Of a stretch of DNA of 64,000 nucleotides, positions 10,401-22,412 are shown piece by piece (position 1 is the first letter of the stretch; each line of letters begins with the position of its first letter). The notes below the pieces were generated by a model. It saw only the letters and a list, made by a program, of their open reading frames with translations. It was not told the DNA's origin and made no database searches. The DNA is from Rhodeus uyekii (Eukaryota; Chordata; Actinopteri; Cypriniformes; Acheilognathidae), in the NCBI GenBank assembly GCA_037043235.1, contig JAWRVZ010000027.1:5333501-5397500 (forward strand), read 5' to 3'. Position numbers and translations under genes: made by a program.

Positions 10401-13400
10401 TTTGTTTTAAACTTTTAACTTACAATTGTTAATTAACTAAATGAACTCAAATACAATGAAAAGTTAATTGTAACATTTTCTTGTAGATGTCTTGCCAGTG
10501 TACTGTTTTTATTGTAATTTAATTAATCCAAATGTTAATAAATTGATAGTCACATTATGGAAGTAAATATATCGTGAATGCCATTTCATGTTGACTTAAG
10601 GCAGTGCTTCTCAATTATTTTCTGTCGTGCCCCCCTAGGAAGAAGTAAACATTTCGCGCGCGCCCCCTCCCCCTATTTTGGAACTTTCGCTTTATTGTTT
10701 CCATGGCAACGCGTCATGCTTGTCACGTGACAGACCGCAGTTACAAAAAGCGCTGTTTGATAGATGTTTCACATTTATTTAGTTTTTTCTTTTTTATTCA
10801 AAATAGTCACCAACTTGTTGGCTCTGTTATCAACTACCTGATATTCAGATTCTCAGATATGTGGAAGTGAATGTTTGTCGCTTAAAAACCTTTATAATGA
10901 TCAAGTTCTCTGAGCGCGTCTTTTTTGGATCAGTGCCAGATATCGCGTGAAAACACGTGTGAATTTAGCGATCGATCACGTGACACATGAACACCAGTGT
11001 GATCGTACACATCAACGGGTGAAGGATTTGTTATCTGTACTTCATATCTGCTGCTCTTGTTCAGTGCAAGAAAACCTACTCCCTGACAAAAAAAGCATGT
11101 TCCCCACGGTCACGCGCGCCCCCCCTGGGCGCGCCCCACTATTTGAGAACCACTGACTTAAGGCATGATATACAGTGGTACCTCGAGATACAAAATTAAT
11201 CCGTTCCGGCCTTCGTATAATGAGTTTTTCGTATCTTGTAACACATTTTACATGTAAAATGGCTAATCCGTTCCAAGCCCTCCAAAAACACCCCATTAAA
11301 TTTCATAATAAAGCTAAATTGACCTATAAACAATGAAATAACGTAAAATGTCGAAGCTTACCTTTCGAGTGAGGCTATCTCCGAAAGTGGCGGAGGAGGA
11401 GGAGGATAAACGGCAGATAACGTACGTACGTACACTTAACTTTACGAAAACACATGAAAAATGTAAAGTTTGGGGTGCGGAGTGGCTGAGCTAAAGCACG
11501 CCAGCACGTACGTATAGAAGATGCATGATGGGAGGGATGCTGTCCAATTAGAGAGAAGGATCTCATGGCTTGGCTAGCATCAGGAACCAATGGGAGAGCA
11601 GGAGGATGGTGGCGAGTCTACTATAACTAAGATGGCGGCGTGCGGCGCGAGTTTCAAAATAGTTATGGGGCGAATCTCGGACTTTCAGAAACCTTTCGTA
11701 TCTTGAAAACTTTTCGTATGTAGAGCAGTAAAAATTTTCGTCTTTGCTTTCATAACTTGGATTTTTCGTAAGTTGAGCCTTTCGTATCTTGAGGTACTAC
11801 TGTATAGTGTCATTTCAAGCAGTGTAATCAATTGTAAATGGTATGTGACACGTGTCTGATTGGTCTCTTGTTTCCCCCTCAGCTGGTGGGTCTCCTGTTG
11901 ATTGTCGTAGCAGCATGGGGCAAAGGCTTTGGCATCGTCTCCAGCATCCACATCATCGGTGGCGTGATTGCCGTGGGCGTCTTTCTGCTTCTGATCTCCA
12001 TTGTGGGGCTCATTGGAGCCGTCCATCATCACCAAGTCATGCTTTTCTTTGTATCCTTTACCAGCCTCGTATAGTTCTATGCCCATGTTGTAATCATTGT
12101 AAATATTTTAATAGTTCTCCCGTCTGAGTGTTGTAAAGTCCTTGACCGCAAATGCTTTTCTACAGTACATGGTCATTCTCTTCATCGTCTTCCTCTTCCA
12201 GTTTGGAGTTTCCTGTTCTTGTCTTGCCATGAACCAGGGTCAGCAGGTAGGCACACTTAATGCATTTGAAAGCACACTTGTTGTTGTTGCTGTTAAACAG
12301 TTGTTTGTTGAGAGACTGAGTGTGATTCCTGGTTTTTGTCATGTCACATTACCAAAACAGGAGCAGCTGCTGAACTCATCCTGGACACACATGAGTAACA
12401 GCACGAGAATCAGCCTGGAGAACAAACTTGACTGCTGTGGCCTGTTCAACAATACTGATCTCCAGTCAGAGTTTGCGACGGACCTTTACATCTGTGAGGC
12501 TGTAAGAATACCTCCTTGTGTTCTCCTTTTTTGTTTTATTTTGGCTGTCTACCACTTTTTTGTAGAGAGAGGACACAATTTTGTCACAAAAAAATGTAAC
12601 ATGGTCTAATTAACATACCGACGAAGAACTGTCACTTAAGGCCAAAGTAAACTTTGGGTGTCCGCGTGACATAATTTTCATTCAAGTGCAGGCCAATGTT
12701 TGTGATTGTGTGCAAGTCAGCGCATCCACCAGGTGAATGTTGAGACAGATGAGTCCACTAGGTGACTGTTGTGATGTATTGTGCAGTAGCCAAAAAAAAA
12801 GAGTGCGCAAAAAAGTAAACCTATTCTTCTGTATCGTTTTGGTTATAGTTCTTGTTCTAAGCTTTGCATACAGTGGTGGAATCGCTACTACTTCTGTCCT
12901 TCTAAAGTAAAAGGCGTGATTCATAGATCTGATATGACTTGCATATGTGTGGAACTCATCCATCTGTGCTTGAGTGTACAGTAATCCCTCGCCACTTCAC
13001 AGTTCAAGTTTCACGGTCTCAGTGCATTGCAGATTTTTCTAAAATATTCATCAAAAAATAAAAATTCAAAAATACCGCCATATCGGCAGCCATATTGCGG
13101 AAAGCAGCGTTGTTTCATCGTGATGCGAGAGAAACGGTTTCCCAGGATGCCAGACAAAGAGAGAAACTCTCTCAGAGGCTTTGTACACGCCCACGGCACT
13201 CAGACAAGACACGTGATTGGTTCCCGGCGCGAGATCGACCAATGAGAGCACGAGTGGAGTGGGAGCCTCTTCGCCTCTCTCAGAAGCAAATGTTGACGGT
13301 CCAGCGCCGATATCTGACGAGGAGGTGCTTCCCGAACTGATTTAAAGGCCTCGTTATACCAGTGCAGTAACACCATCATCATCATCATCATCACATTCAT

Positions 13401-15894
13401 GAACCGCACAGGTCTGTCATCGTCGTCATTACTGGAGTCTCAAAATACTGCTGTCATTGATGAGTGTAGAGCACCATAATACGGATCGTATGAGAGAGAG
13501 TGAGTAAACGTGTAATACTAAGGTTTTATAATTAAATAGATTTAATTAAAATATATTCAAAGAATAAATATACATATTTTAAACATTCTTGTACCTACAC
13601 ACACACACACATATATGGAAACTCCTAGGCGGGGGCAATCCTACTTCGTGGATTTTCACCTATCGCGGGGGGGTTCCGGTCCACATTAACCGCGATAAAC
13701 GAGGGATCACTGTACTTTGAAAGCTGTGTGGACATGACTCTGCGCAAAAAAAGAAGAAGTGTATGTTTAAACAGTAAGAAATTGTCTGACTCAACAGGTA
13801 TAGGGTTTAACTACGGTTTATTTAGTCCAATGAATGGACCATTTGTATCTGATGATGACCTGTAACTTGTTTGATGGACTTTGAGTTGAGCTGGGTTCTG
13901 GATAAATTGACAATTTTTTTTGTTTGTTTGTTTCAAATAGAGATCACAAATCTAACTCGAATTAAACAAAAGTTGACTTTTACAACTTTACAAAACGTGT
14001 AATTTACTATTACTTTTTATTTTAAAATTACTGTTACTTCTGACAAATGTTAATTGCTGCAGTCTATTTAAAATGTTTAATGAATCTGGGTTAATTCTTT
14101 TTTTTTTTTTATCGGATTGAATGAATGATTAAATGACTCGCTCATAAATCACTCATTTCATCACTGGATGAATCACTGTTTTTTTTAACGAATCTCTTGA
14201 ATGAATGATTCAATGACTTAAAAGATTTTTTTAACAGTCACTTGTCGCCACCTGATGCTATAACCAGTGTTGAGTAAGTTACTCTAAAAAAGTAATTAAT
14301 TACTAGCTACTAATCACATCTTCACCAGTGGAATCAGATTCCTGTACTTATTACTCTCTCTGGAAAGTATTGCATTACGTAGGTATTACTAATTACTATC
14401 TAAATGCCTTATCAACCTCAACCAGTTGAACAATACAAGAATAAACATGAATCTTTCAAACTCATTAAAAACATTGATTTTAACATTAGTTGCTAAATCC
14501 TGTTTTATACAGAATTGTCTTATAGTCTATATACAGTATATAATTCAATGACCTCAGAAGTGATTGTAATTAAATAACTGTAATAAAAATACTTTTTCAA
14601 GTTAAAAGTAATTAATCTACAGCAATTAACTACTTGGTAATGCATTACACCCAACAATTGTTATTTGGTGCGTCAAGCTTCTTTCAAAAGGTGATTTGCT
14701 CTAGTTTTATCACTACCGTTGGCATCAGTGTTTTTAGCCAAACTGTAAACTTTTATCCCAGTTCTTCTGTAATAATATAAATATTTGTAACAGAATAAAT
14801 GATACTGCACGGCTGGAACTGCCTAATGGTTTTGCTTCATACCTATACATGATAAGTGCTCTCTCTGGCCAGTGGCAGTGCCAACGCAGATCTCAATGTT
14901 CTGGTGTAATTTTGTTAAAGGTTCAGAGACACAGGAGATTCACAGTCATTTAGGAATGGGATTGCATGTGTGTTTTGAAGCGAGATCGCAATCTTTTAAT
15001 AATTAATCGTGCAGCTCTAATGTTGAGTTAACCAAATGTGGAAAATGAGAGATTAACACCCTGGTTTCTTTCCCTGCAGCCTTGTATAAAAACGAAATCC
15101 TGCCTCACCTGCGGTGCAAAGATGCTCCAACATTCATCAGAAGCTTTGAAGATTCTGGGAGGAGTCGGCCTCTTTTTCAGTTTTACAGAGGTGAGTTTAG
15201 ATCACACGCTGTTTGGGCAACATATGAATGCCACAAAAAAACCTGGAAATCTGGACTTTTTTGTGTCCTGTCTTTCCAAGGTCTGGATGTGTGAGTTAGA
15301 GATTCAAGGTTGAAATTAATTATTCATCATAAATAAGTTGTTGTTAAGGATGTTGCGTCCTAAAAACACTAAACAACAAATGCAAACTACTTCATCATTA
15401 GAAGTGTAGAATACATATACTATACATACATTTATATCATGTTAATGTATAGGTATGCGTTTTATTATTCATAGGAGCTCTTATTGTTTTGAATTAACTT
15501 ATTTTTTGCTTTTGCCATTTTTTAAATTTGTTTTTTAATTTTCTATTTAGGTTTAATTTTAGATTTTGGCTTCCATTGAATGTTTCGTTCTTAACAAATT
15601 ACAGAATGTACATAAAGACTTTAAAAAAAAAATATATATATATATATACACACTTTTTTTATATTTATATATATATATATATATATATGTATTTATGTAT
15701 AAAACATTATTTTTTTAATTAAAAGTATAAAATTATATTTATTTATTGAACAACTTTTCTCATTTTAGCTATTGTAGTATTTATAATTTTCATTTTCACT
15801 CTTTTTTTTTTCCCTTCAGATCTTAGGAGTTTGGCTGGCCATGCGCTACAGGAACCAGAAGGACCCCAGAGCGAACCCCAGTGCTTTCTTATAG
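7472..15894 (+). CDS. tspan31: tspan31, tetraspanin-31 (six coding exons, complete)
   Basis: Coding exons: 7472-7534, 11883-12050, 12166-12246, 12361-12501, 15080-15190, 15820-15894. All have GT...AG borders and phase 0 junctions, giving 212 residues (human TSPAN31 has 210). The protein starts MVCGGFTCSKNAL and ends NQKDPRANPSAFL, both TSPAN31 hallmarks. Four membrane helices are evident (about 12-35, 42-62, 78-98 and the C-terminal 175-200). The large extracellular loop contains the tetraspanin CCG motif at 129-131, further cysteines at 149, 153, 159 and 162, and potential N-glycosylation sites at N109, N117 and N134. Tetraspanins organise membrane microdomains by binding partner proteins; the exact role of TSPAN31 is poorly defined (known as SAS, amplified in sarcomas with CDK4). 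Intron 1 is 4.3 kb and full of transposons. Confidence 0.96.
7535..8407 (+). other. tspan31 intron 1, 5' part
   Basis: Non-coding intron after the donor GTGAGT. Nothing beyond ordinary AT-rich sequence is seen. Confidence 0.6.
8408..8560 (-). repeat. tRNA-derived SINE copy, reverse orientation
   Basis: The minus strand carries the B-box region (gggttctattacc, diverged), 'agcaagaactg' and a tail close to 'gcgacagccaaatgcataaa'. It is the same family as the copies at 18181, 22285, 54261 and 58112, but more decayed. Confidence 0.65.
8561..9883 (+). other. tspan31 intron 1, middle part
   Basis: AT-rich intron sequence with repeated 'ttatttacatg/ttaattcattttt' stretches that look like old internal duplications. 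No exon or intact element is recognised. Confidence 0.5.
9884..10237 (+). mobile_element. Possible LTR-type or other retroelement fragment
   Basis: A T/C-rich block begins 'cagggttctgtcac' and ends 'ctccctacttgatccgtgac', with ATTAAA at about 10183. This resembles the end sequences of a dispersed cyprinid retroelement. Near-matching flanks 'ataactat' and 'ataactac' may be a target duplication. No coding region accompanies it, so it could be a solo LTR. The class is uncertain. Confidence 0.35.
10602..11155. mobile_element. hAT-type non-autonomous transposon (554 bp)
   Basis: The ends are cagtgcttctcaa and ttgagaaccactg, an imperfect inverted repeat of the hAT/Charlie form. A perfect 8-bp target duplication ACTTAAGG lies at 10594-10601 and 11156-11163, the duplication size typical of hAT elements. 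Both ends carry the C-rich 'gcgcgccccc' arms common in fish copies. There is no transposase reading frame. Confidence 0.88.
11173..11802. mobile_element. TA-flanked inverted-repeat transposon, copy B (630 bp)
   Basis: The ends are cagtggtacctcgagatac and gtatcttgaggtactactg, with TA on each side (11171-11172, 11803-11804). TA duplication plus CAGT ends suits the Tc1/mariner-pogo (Tigger) group. Inner arms repeat 'ttcgtatcttg' in both orientations. There is no transposase ORF. It lies 9 bp beyond the preceding hAT target duplication. Confidence 0.75.
12502..12978 (+). other. tspan31 intron 4, first part
   Basis: Intron following the donor GTAAGA. No exon or element is recognised. Confidence 0.5.
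12979..13712. mobile_element. TA-flanked inverted-repeat transposon, copy C (734 bp)
   Basis: The ends are cagtaatccctcgcc and 'gataaacgagggatcactg', with TA at 12977-12978 and 13713-13714. The terminal arms continue with 'cacttcacagttcaag' and 'ttaaccgcgataa', the ends of widespread CAGT..CCCTCG elements. The interior has open frames of 60-80 codons on both strands but none resembles a transposase. A CAT microsatellite lies at 13370-13394. Confidence 0.75.
13715..14266 (+). other. tspan31 intron 4 sequence between elements
   Basis: Contains 'gaatgaatgattcaatgac' type motifs (14117-14215) of a decayed fish repeat. No exon is seen. Confidence 0.45.
14267..14660. mobile_element. Decayed inverted-repeat element of the CAGTGTTGGG type
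   Basis: The left end 'cagtgttgagtaagttac' is matched by the right end 'gcattacacccaacaattg' in inverse orientation. 'agtaattaattac' and 'gtaattaaataactg' form inner mirrored parts. This matches a very common fish MITE with ends around CAGTGTTGGGTGTAAT. No coding capacity. Confidence 0.55.
14661..15079 (+). other. tspan31 intron 4, last part
   Basis: Ends in the acceptor 'ctttccctgcag' before exon 5. Nothing else is recognised. Confidence 0.5.
15191..15819 (+). other. tspan31 intron 5
   Basis: AT-rich intron with TA-repeat tracts at 15639-15653 and 15667-15688. It ends in the polypyrimidine/acceptor stretch 'tttttttttcccttcag'. Confidence 0.6.
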
Positions 15895-17460
15895 TCCCTC
15901 AGACCGTCTGTCCTAAACTCAGTTTAGTGTAGTAAAGCTATTCCGGTTCCCTTTTGCACAGGTAGAGAGGAACGCACCAAGAGACATTTAAAGCATTCAA
16001 CACAGAACACATCCACAGCTCCCCAACACGTGAGCTAACACACATTCAACACATCCATTCTGATGATAGATCTGACCCATTTTCCACACAATGTCTGCAG
16101 AGGGCTAATTTAAACCAGCAGGAGGAGGTATCATGTATGATAGGATGCTCGCTCTGCCCCCCCACACACACCTTGATGTGAGAAGCTCTTCCTGTCCTGT
16201 GTATGCAATCCGAAATTCTGCAATGTAAAAGCCATCGACGTCTGCATGTTCATAGCCTCATAATTGTTTCCTGTGACATAGTCAGCTCACTTATGTACAC
16301 ATAATCAGGTATGTAGTGCTGAAATAGCTTCAGTGTAATGGAAAGTTATCCCACGTAAACTATATTAATGTTTAGTATCAGTTAATGAAGTAGTCAGGGT
16401 CACGTATCTCCCAGGAAATCTGCTTTGAATGAGTTTAAACCTGATAAACATCGGTGTTTTGTGCAATGCTTTAAGGAATCCGTCTCAACGAGACCACCAG
16501 TCCAGCCTATGGGATATTAGTTTAGGAATTAGACGTAGAACGTGAATATTTAAAAAAGAAAACTTGTGTAACTGAGCCATGTGAATTGGAGGATTTCCCC
16601 TGCTGATGGACTGCAGCTCTCCTGTTGTACATAGTCTTTCCCACGACAGGGTCGACGTTCACTGATTTACTGCTTCTTTTCCATCCTCGTTTAACACGAG
16701 ACCTACTGCCTCAGCCGGGTCTCGCTACGCTCACTGGACTTTTTAAGTTGTCGATTTCTTTTGAAGATTAGTACTGCTGAAGGATATAGTGTTTTAAAGT
16801 CGTACGCATTGTTTTGTGGATGTTTGTGTCAAAATAATATAGCTGTGCCATTTATTTGCAATCCTGTATTGCTTCTTTCCAGCTAAAAAAAAAAGTACTA
16901 ACAGCATAAGGTCCATAATTTTAGCACTGAGTAATGTGCCATTTCAGTTAAATCCTTCTTTTGTTTTGCCAAATCTCTCACAATTTTGTTGTTGCGATGC
17001 TAATTCGTTTTTTTTTTTTTGCTAAAAGTGTTACGTTGCCATCAAAGTGTGCGTCTTTTGCAATGTTGAACATTGTTATTGTAGGAGAAGATAGATCATT
17101 TGTAATACTTTGTGCATATGTTCTTGTTCATTTTCTTATATTAATAGAGGAACATATTGGCTATTACGGTTTTAACCACTTTAGTTTCCACCCCACATGA
17201 TGGAGAAAATGGGAACGCTGAAGCATCATCACTCAGTGCAGCTCAGATGTGTTCTGCTTCACTTGCTCATGGTATTATGAGTGTTTCACTGATGGATTTT
17301 GAAGAGGTGAAATCAATGTCTGTGCTATAATAGTTATTTATTGCCGTTGTGAGAAGCCGCAGTACTCGACTCGGTGAGCTGTAAGCACCATTTTCCCTGG
17401 ATTTGCCTTGTATTTTTGAAACTGACTTTTTCAATTAAATATTCTTAGATCAATACCTGT
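15895..17460 (+). other. tspan31 3' UTR (inferred)
   Basis: It runs from the TAG at 15892-15894 to just past ATTAAA at 17434-17439, followed by a T-rich stretch. No intron or other gene lies within it. The end is an inference from the signal; no transcript evidence is available here. Confidence 0.5.
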
Positions 17461-18180
17461 GCAATTTTCTCTCTCTCTCTCTTTTTATCATGCATTCATC
17501 ATGAGTTGCTTCCAAACCCATGATTTTTCACTGACATCAAGTGGCAACCCAACGCAACACCAAACCTGTATTTAACTCTTTCCCTTCCATTGACAGAAAT
17601 GTCCGTAATATACGAGACGATGCTTCCCGCCACTGGCTTTCTGTGTTTTCACTGTTATAAGGTACAGGGCACTATTACTTATCTTGTGAAAGAAAGAAAA
17701 AAAGCAGCAGAAACAAGCGATAGCATATGCAAAATAACACAATCATCAACATTAAACCGCATATAACGCAAAACTGCCTAATGTTATTGAACAGTAGGAT
17801 TGTGCAAACATTATGGGTGTTCTGCTACTCCATCTATGTTTTGATCATCGTTCTGAATCTGATATGAAGTGTTTGATGAAAAATGTGATTTTCTCAGCTT
17901 TTTACTCAATTTTGCTCTTTTTTTTATGAAACTTGCCTAGATTAAAGTGTTATAAAGAATAATGTTTATCAGGCTCTGTTCTGTAAATATATTGCTTGCT
18001 TAGATATTCGTACAACAGAATATTGAATTGTAAAGCTAAAATCATAATTTCTTGCTCTATAAACTAATATTATTTTTGCAGGGCTTTTGAAAACCCTGCA
18101 GATACACTGCAAGGTACAAGATACTAAATTAAAAAACTCTTGAGTGGATACTTTTACCTTACATAATTTTATTTATGACT
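17461..18180. other. Intergenic sequence downstream of tspan31
   Basis: CT microsatellite at 17469-17485; nothing else is recognised. In human the CDK4 gene occupies this place, but no kinase exon can be read here. Confidence 0.5.
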
Positions 18181-18335
18181 TTCCTGTTGCTCAAACTGTA
18201 GAGAGTGGTGCTTGCAACACCAAGGTCATGGGTTCGATTCCCAGGAAAAGCAAGAACTGTTTAGAATGTCAATGTGTTTCTTGAATCCAGTGCGAGTCGC
18301 TTTGGATAAAAGCATCGGCCAAATACATAAATGTA
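18181..18335 (+). repeat. tRNA-derived SINE copy
   Basis: It starts 'cctgttgctcaaactgtaga' and has the B-box 'gggttcgattccc'. The body reads 'agaatgtcaatgtgttt' and 'gtcgctttggataaaagc', and the tail is 'aaatacataaatgtaaa'. It is the best preserved of the copies, together with those at 54261 and 58112. Confidence 0.8.
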
Positions 18336-19132
18336 AAATAAGTTTTTTCAAGAATCAGGGTATTTCATGCAACCATGTTTGCTTCTATCAAACTTGTCCT
18401 AATTCTACGAAGTAAAGTTGAATTTGATGAAACACACTCCCTTTCATGTCAACCACAAATAATGTGTTTCTTCACCATTTTAAAAGTTGATATTCTTGTT
18501 TATTTTGTATTTATTTTAATTGTACAAGATTAATGTGTTTTGTGACATTCATATTTAGCTTTGTTTTCCTCCTAAAAATGAGTTGCAACCTATCAGTTGA
18601 CAACCATTGGATTAGAATAGCAAAGCAAACTGCTATTTGTTGTCATTACTTTAAGCTTGAAATCACTGAAAACAGCAGCTTCATATCAAGTTATGCATTA
18701 ATAATCCCGTTAATTCTGACATGAGGATAATTCCAGCTCAGTCGGTGTGAGATCACTTACTAGCTTTGTTTTCAGTTTTAAGGTGCTTATATTCTTGCAG
18801 ACAACTTGCACGAAGCGGTTATAGATTATGCAACTTGTGTAGGATGAGTGTGTAAAATGATTCACACTGGGTCGGAAAAAATATCCCAGTGTAAACAAGT
18901 GGGAACAAAATGTTCCCCTAGTGAAAGTAAGTACTGTAAAGGTATGTTTTCTTATTGCAGTGTCTTAGAGGCAAAATATTTCTGTATGAAACTCAGCATC
19001 AACAACATATTTCCTGCGGCGTCTGCTGATTGCTCAGTGATTTTACATCATGGGTGAAGTCATAAGGTGGTTTTCAAAACACTGCCCCCATGTGGTGACC
19101 ACTGGAAAAAAGAAAAAGCAACAAACCCATAT

Positions 19133-19306
19133 AAGGGGTGTTCAATCCTGCTCCTGGAGGGCCACCGTCCTGCAGTTGAACTCCAACCCAATTAAATACA
19201 CCTGAAGCAGATAATCAAGCTCTTACTAGGCAAACTAGAAACTTCCAGGCAGGTTGTTGAGGCAAGCTGGAGCTAAACTCTGCCGGACACTTTGGACACC
19301 CCTAAG
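19133..19306. mobile_element. Short hAT-like MITE
   Basis: The left end 'aggggtgttcaatcctgctc' and right end 'cactttggacacccct' form an inverted repeat (aggggtgt/acacccct). The inner text 'ctcctggagggccac' and 'ggagctaaactctgc' is typical of a widespread fish family. No clear target duplication was found. Confidence 0.6.
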
Positions 19307-19389
19307 GTACTTACATGGGATCAATATGTAAAAGCTTTAAGAGCCTTTTCTGTGCATTTATTGTGTTTGTGATCTACAATACAAACATA

Positions 19390-19983
19390 CACTGCCCGGC
19401 CAAAAATATACACCGCCCGTTTGGATTTAAATAGGCAAACGCTTAATAGTCAATGATTGGATCATTATTGCTGTGATAATGTTTCTAGTATGTAATGTGT
19501 TTGGCAGCATTTCTTCTAACCATAACTGATGGAGTGTGTAGCTTTCCTAAATTTCCTTAACAACCATGTATGAAGAAACGTCATGGCCATTTTCCAGGAT
19601 TACAATGTTAAGATTCATCAGGCTCAGATTGTGTGAGAATAGTTGTGAGGGAGTGTGAAGAATCATTTCCACTTCAGAGTCTAGACCTTAAACTCATTGA
19701 AAATGTTTGGGATGTGCTGGAGACTTTACACAGTGCTGGACTCTTGCATTGACAGTACAAGATCTTCACCAAAAATTGATGCACCTCTCCTTGGAAATAA
19801 CATAACATTTATTTCCATCAAGAGGATTTTTGTCATCCTGGAATATGGCCATGATGCGTCTTCCTTACATGGCTGTTTACGACAAGAAGTGCAACACGCT
19901 CCATCAATTAGGGTTAGAAGCATCTTAATTTTTCATTTTCTATTTAAATCCAAACCGTAATCTTTTTTTTCGGTTAGGAAGTG
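19390..19983 (+). mobile_element. Decayed Tc1-like transposon, internally deleted
   Basis: The left end 'cactgcccggccaaaaat' next to TA (19388-19389) is the standard start of a fish Tc1 family. The right end '...cggttaggaagtg' plus TA at 19984-19985 is diverged. 'gtttggatttaaat' near the left end is mirrored by 'atttaaatccaaac' near the right. The middle still resembles a transposase C-terminus ('cattgaaaatgtttgggatg' corresponds to the IENVWD motif) but has many stops. Confidence 0.7.
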
Positions 19984-20050
19984 TATAAAATAAAGCATAT
20001 AATGTGTGTGTGTGTGTATGTGTGTGTATATATATATATATATACACATA

Positions 20051-20724
20051 CTGTCATACCTTGAGATACAAATGTCCCGACATACGAGTATTCCGAGATA
20101 CAAGCAAGACTTCAAGCTAATTTTTGCTTTGAGATACGAGTAAATATTTGAGATATGAGCAGTTTACAGATGCCGACACTAGAGGTGTTCAAGCACGGAT
20201 TATGCTCGCTCAATCGCCTCATTTATTGGGTAATTGCATATGATCTCCACTAGAGGCACCTTGGTTTTACAGCGGGAGGTTACCGGGGGCGAGTGAGTAT
20301 TATGCTGAGAGCAGCATGAGTTATGTGTGTTCAATAATAATAAATATGGGGTTATGAGTCTTTTCAATACACTCCATGGGAAGAAACACTACACTTCTAT
20401 ATTGCGTTTGCATTATCTACATTATCCCTCCTTCCTTCCTCGTCCGCACATGCCACTACTGTATCGTCTGTCTCGAAGGTAAGAGCTCATAATTAAAACC
20501 ACATTTCACAGGAATCCTTATATACTATAATTGTGTGTGTGTATGTATGTCTCTATAGCAATTAAAAACATGTTTTTTCCATTGTTATTAGCACTAACGA
20601 GAGTTTTTTTTTTTTAGAGGGCTGGAACGGATGCATTTTTTTCTGTTATTTCTCATTGGGAAAATGATTTGAGTTACGAGCTCAGTCCTGGAACGGATTA
20701 TGTTTGTATCTCAAGGTATTACTG
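20051..20724. mobile_element. TA-flanked inverted-repeat transposon, copy D (674 bp)
   Basis: The ends are ctgtcataccttgagatac and 'gtatctcaaggtattactg', with TA on both sides. The inner sequence, for example 'gatgccgacactagaggtgt' and 'gatctccactagaggcac', is shared with copy E at 46513-47214, so D and E belong to one family. No coding region. It sits in a (TG)n/(TA)n microsatellite that continues on both sides (20006-20044, 20726-20750). Confidence 0.8.
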
Positions 20725-21665
20725 TATATATATATGTGTGTGTGTGTGTATATGTTCATACAACAAAATATTCTGGGGGCCATTAAAGTTTTGTGAAAAT
20801 TATCAAAAATGCTGTCAGTGGCTGGCAACTTATTTTAAAAAAAAATGCTGGTGGGGAAAGTTCAATCATTGAATCTTATCATTTGTAAGTTATCACCACA
20901 TTTGCAATGATGAGCTTCAACATATCAATAATTATTGCCAGTGGCGACAACAAATAGATTAAATGCGTCACAACAAACCATAAACACATGAGCAGAGTTT
21001 AAAATAGAAGAAAGGTGTATTTTAATGTTAGAGTTGGACACATTTTGTGTTTATATTATTTATTTATTTATTTTTTTGCTGCTGGTTTAATATTTTAAAT
21101 GGGCATGTAACATTGCTTATTTTTTTGTCTTAATGTGCTTCTGGGTGCTTAAGTTAGTAAAATGTGCACTGTAAGGTGTCTGGTTTCCTTGAATTTCTGG
21201 TCAACAGGACTAGGTCATGCTCAGCAAAGCAAACCCCCATCCTTTCAGCACTCTCAGGCTCCAGGTTGGCACACGTGCCAGTTCTCCCTCCTTTCCGCGA
21301 GTGTCCAAATGCACAAACCAGTCTGAGCACCTGTCAAAGGTCTAAGATGTTTGAGAAGCAAGGACCTAAATGCAGAAGTGCAACATATGGAGTGTTATGA
21401 TCAGTAATGGGACAGCATCTCTTTCTGCATCCTGATCTGGTCTTGTCTGCTTTGACCAATCCAATATTTGTTGGCGGAGTCTGACGAGGACAGATGATGG
21501 AGCTGATTAAGATTCCTCAAGCAAATCCAGTTGGACAAACAGGAAGAGCAACCTCTCCAATCAGCATGAAATGGACTAAAAAGCATGTTGTTAGAACAAA
21601 TAAAGACAGTCTGTGTACTCCAACTGTTTGGAGCGACAAGCCAACCTTTGCATTTGCTAAACTCT
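20725..21665. other. Intergenic sequence
   Basis: No gene is seen. The stretch 21160-21720 is less AT-rich than its surroundings and has open frames of 60-78 codons on both strands, but none has a recognisable product or splice context. Confidence 0.4.
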
Positions 21666-21895
21666 CTGGCCTGGTTTCACAGCTTAGATTAAGCCAGGAT
21701 TGGGCCCTCAATTAAGATATTTACATGGATTTATAAACATGCCTTAGAAAAAAGCATTACTGATGTGCAACTTGAGACAAAACAATGGCAGTGACATATT
21801 TTAAGATACGACAGTGCAAGTTCCTTTCAGTTAAAACGGCTCAAACATGCGTTTTACTCTGAGAATAGATTTAACACCTTGTGTGTGAAACCGGG
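21666..21895. mobile_element. MITE with 'ctggtttcacag' end, copy 1
   Basis: It starts 'ggcctggtttcacagcttag' and ends 'gtgtgtgaaaccggg'; tttcaca/tgtgaaa is the inverted repeat. The interior 'gagacaaaacaatggcagtg' is identical in the copy at 26787. This is a known abundant cyprinid type. Confidence 0.75.
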
Positions 21896-22284
21896 GGTAT
21901 TTTTTAAAGTTACATTCCAGGTTCAATACAAGTTTGTGGCGTAATATTGATGAGCAGAAAGAAAGAAAATATGACTCAGGCCTCCTTTTAGAAAAGAAAT
22001 ATGTTGTCATAGCAAGAAAGTTGTAAAATTTGCATGTATAATAAGATGATAACTGTATTACACAGGAGGGGGGAAAGTCATAGGTTCAAGTGACATGACT
22101 GACTATCTATCCATCCAAATGTGAAAACACATTGTCCAATCGTATTATTTGTAAACAAAATTGTGTTTCTCTTCTAAACTGGATAATTTTTTTTAATTTT
22201 TTCTTCTTTTAATTTGTCATTCTCTAAAATTTGCAGTCTACTAGATTACATTATTTAGGCGAATGTGAACCAATCAAGTATTTG

Positions 22285-22412
22285 AGCTTTCCTGTAGCTC
22301 AATCAGTAGAGCATTGGTGTTTATGTCATGGGTTCGATCCCAGGAAAAGCAAAAATTGATTCAACGTGTTCCTTCAATGCAATGTAAGTCACTTTGGATA
22401 AAAGTAAATGTA
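22285..22412 (+). repeat. tRNA-derived SINE copy, internally shortened
   Basis: It shows 'cctgtagctcaatcagtaga', the B-box 'gggttcgatccc' and 'gtcactttggataaaagt'. The segment between the A- and B-boxes and the tail are shorter than in the other copies. Confidence 0.7.

Noticed and set aside
12142..12609. 155-codon frame as a single tspan31 exon
   Set aside because: It reads through an intron; the donor at 12247 and acceptor before 12361 give the conserved tetraspanin sequence.
13027..13340. Candidate coding frames inside transposon copy C
   Set aside because: Overlapping frames on both strands with no transposase similarity; likely chance frames in a non-autonomous element.
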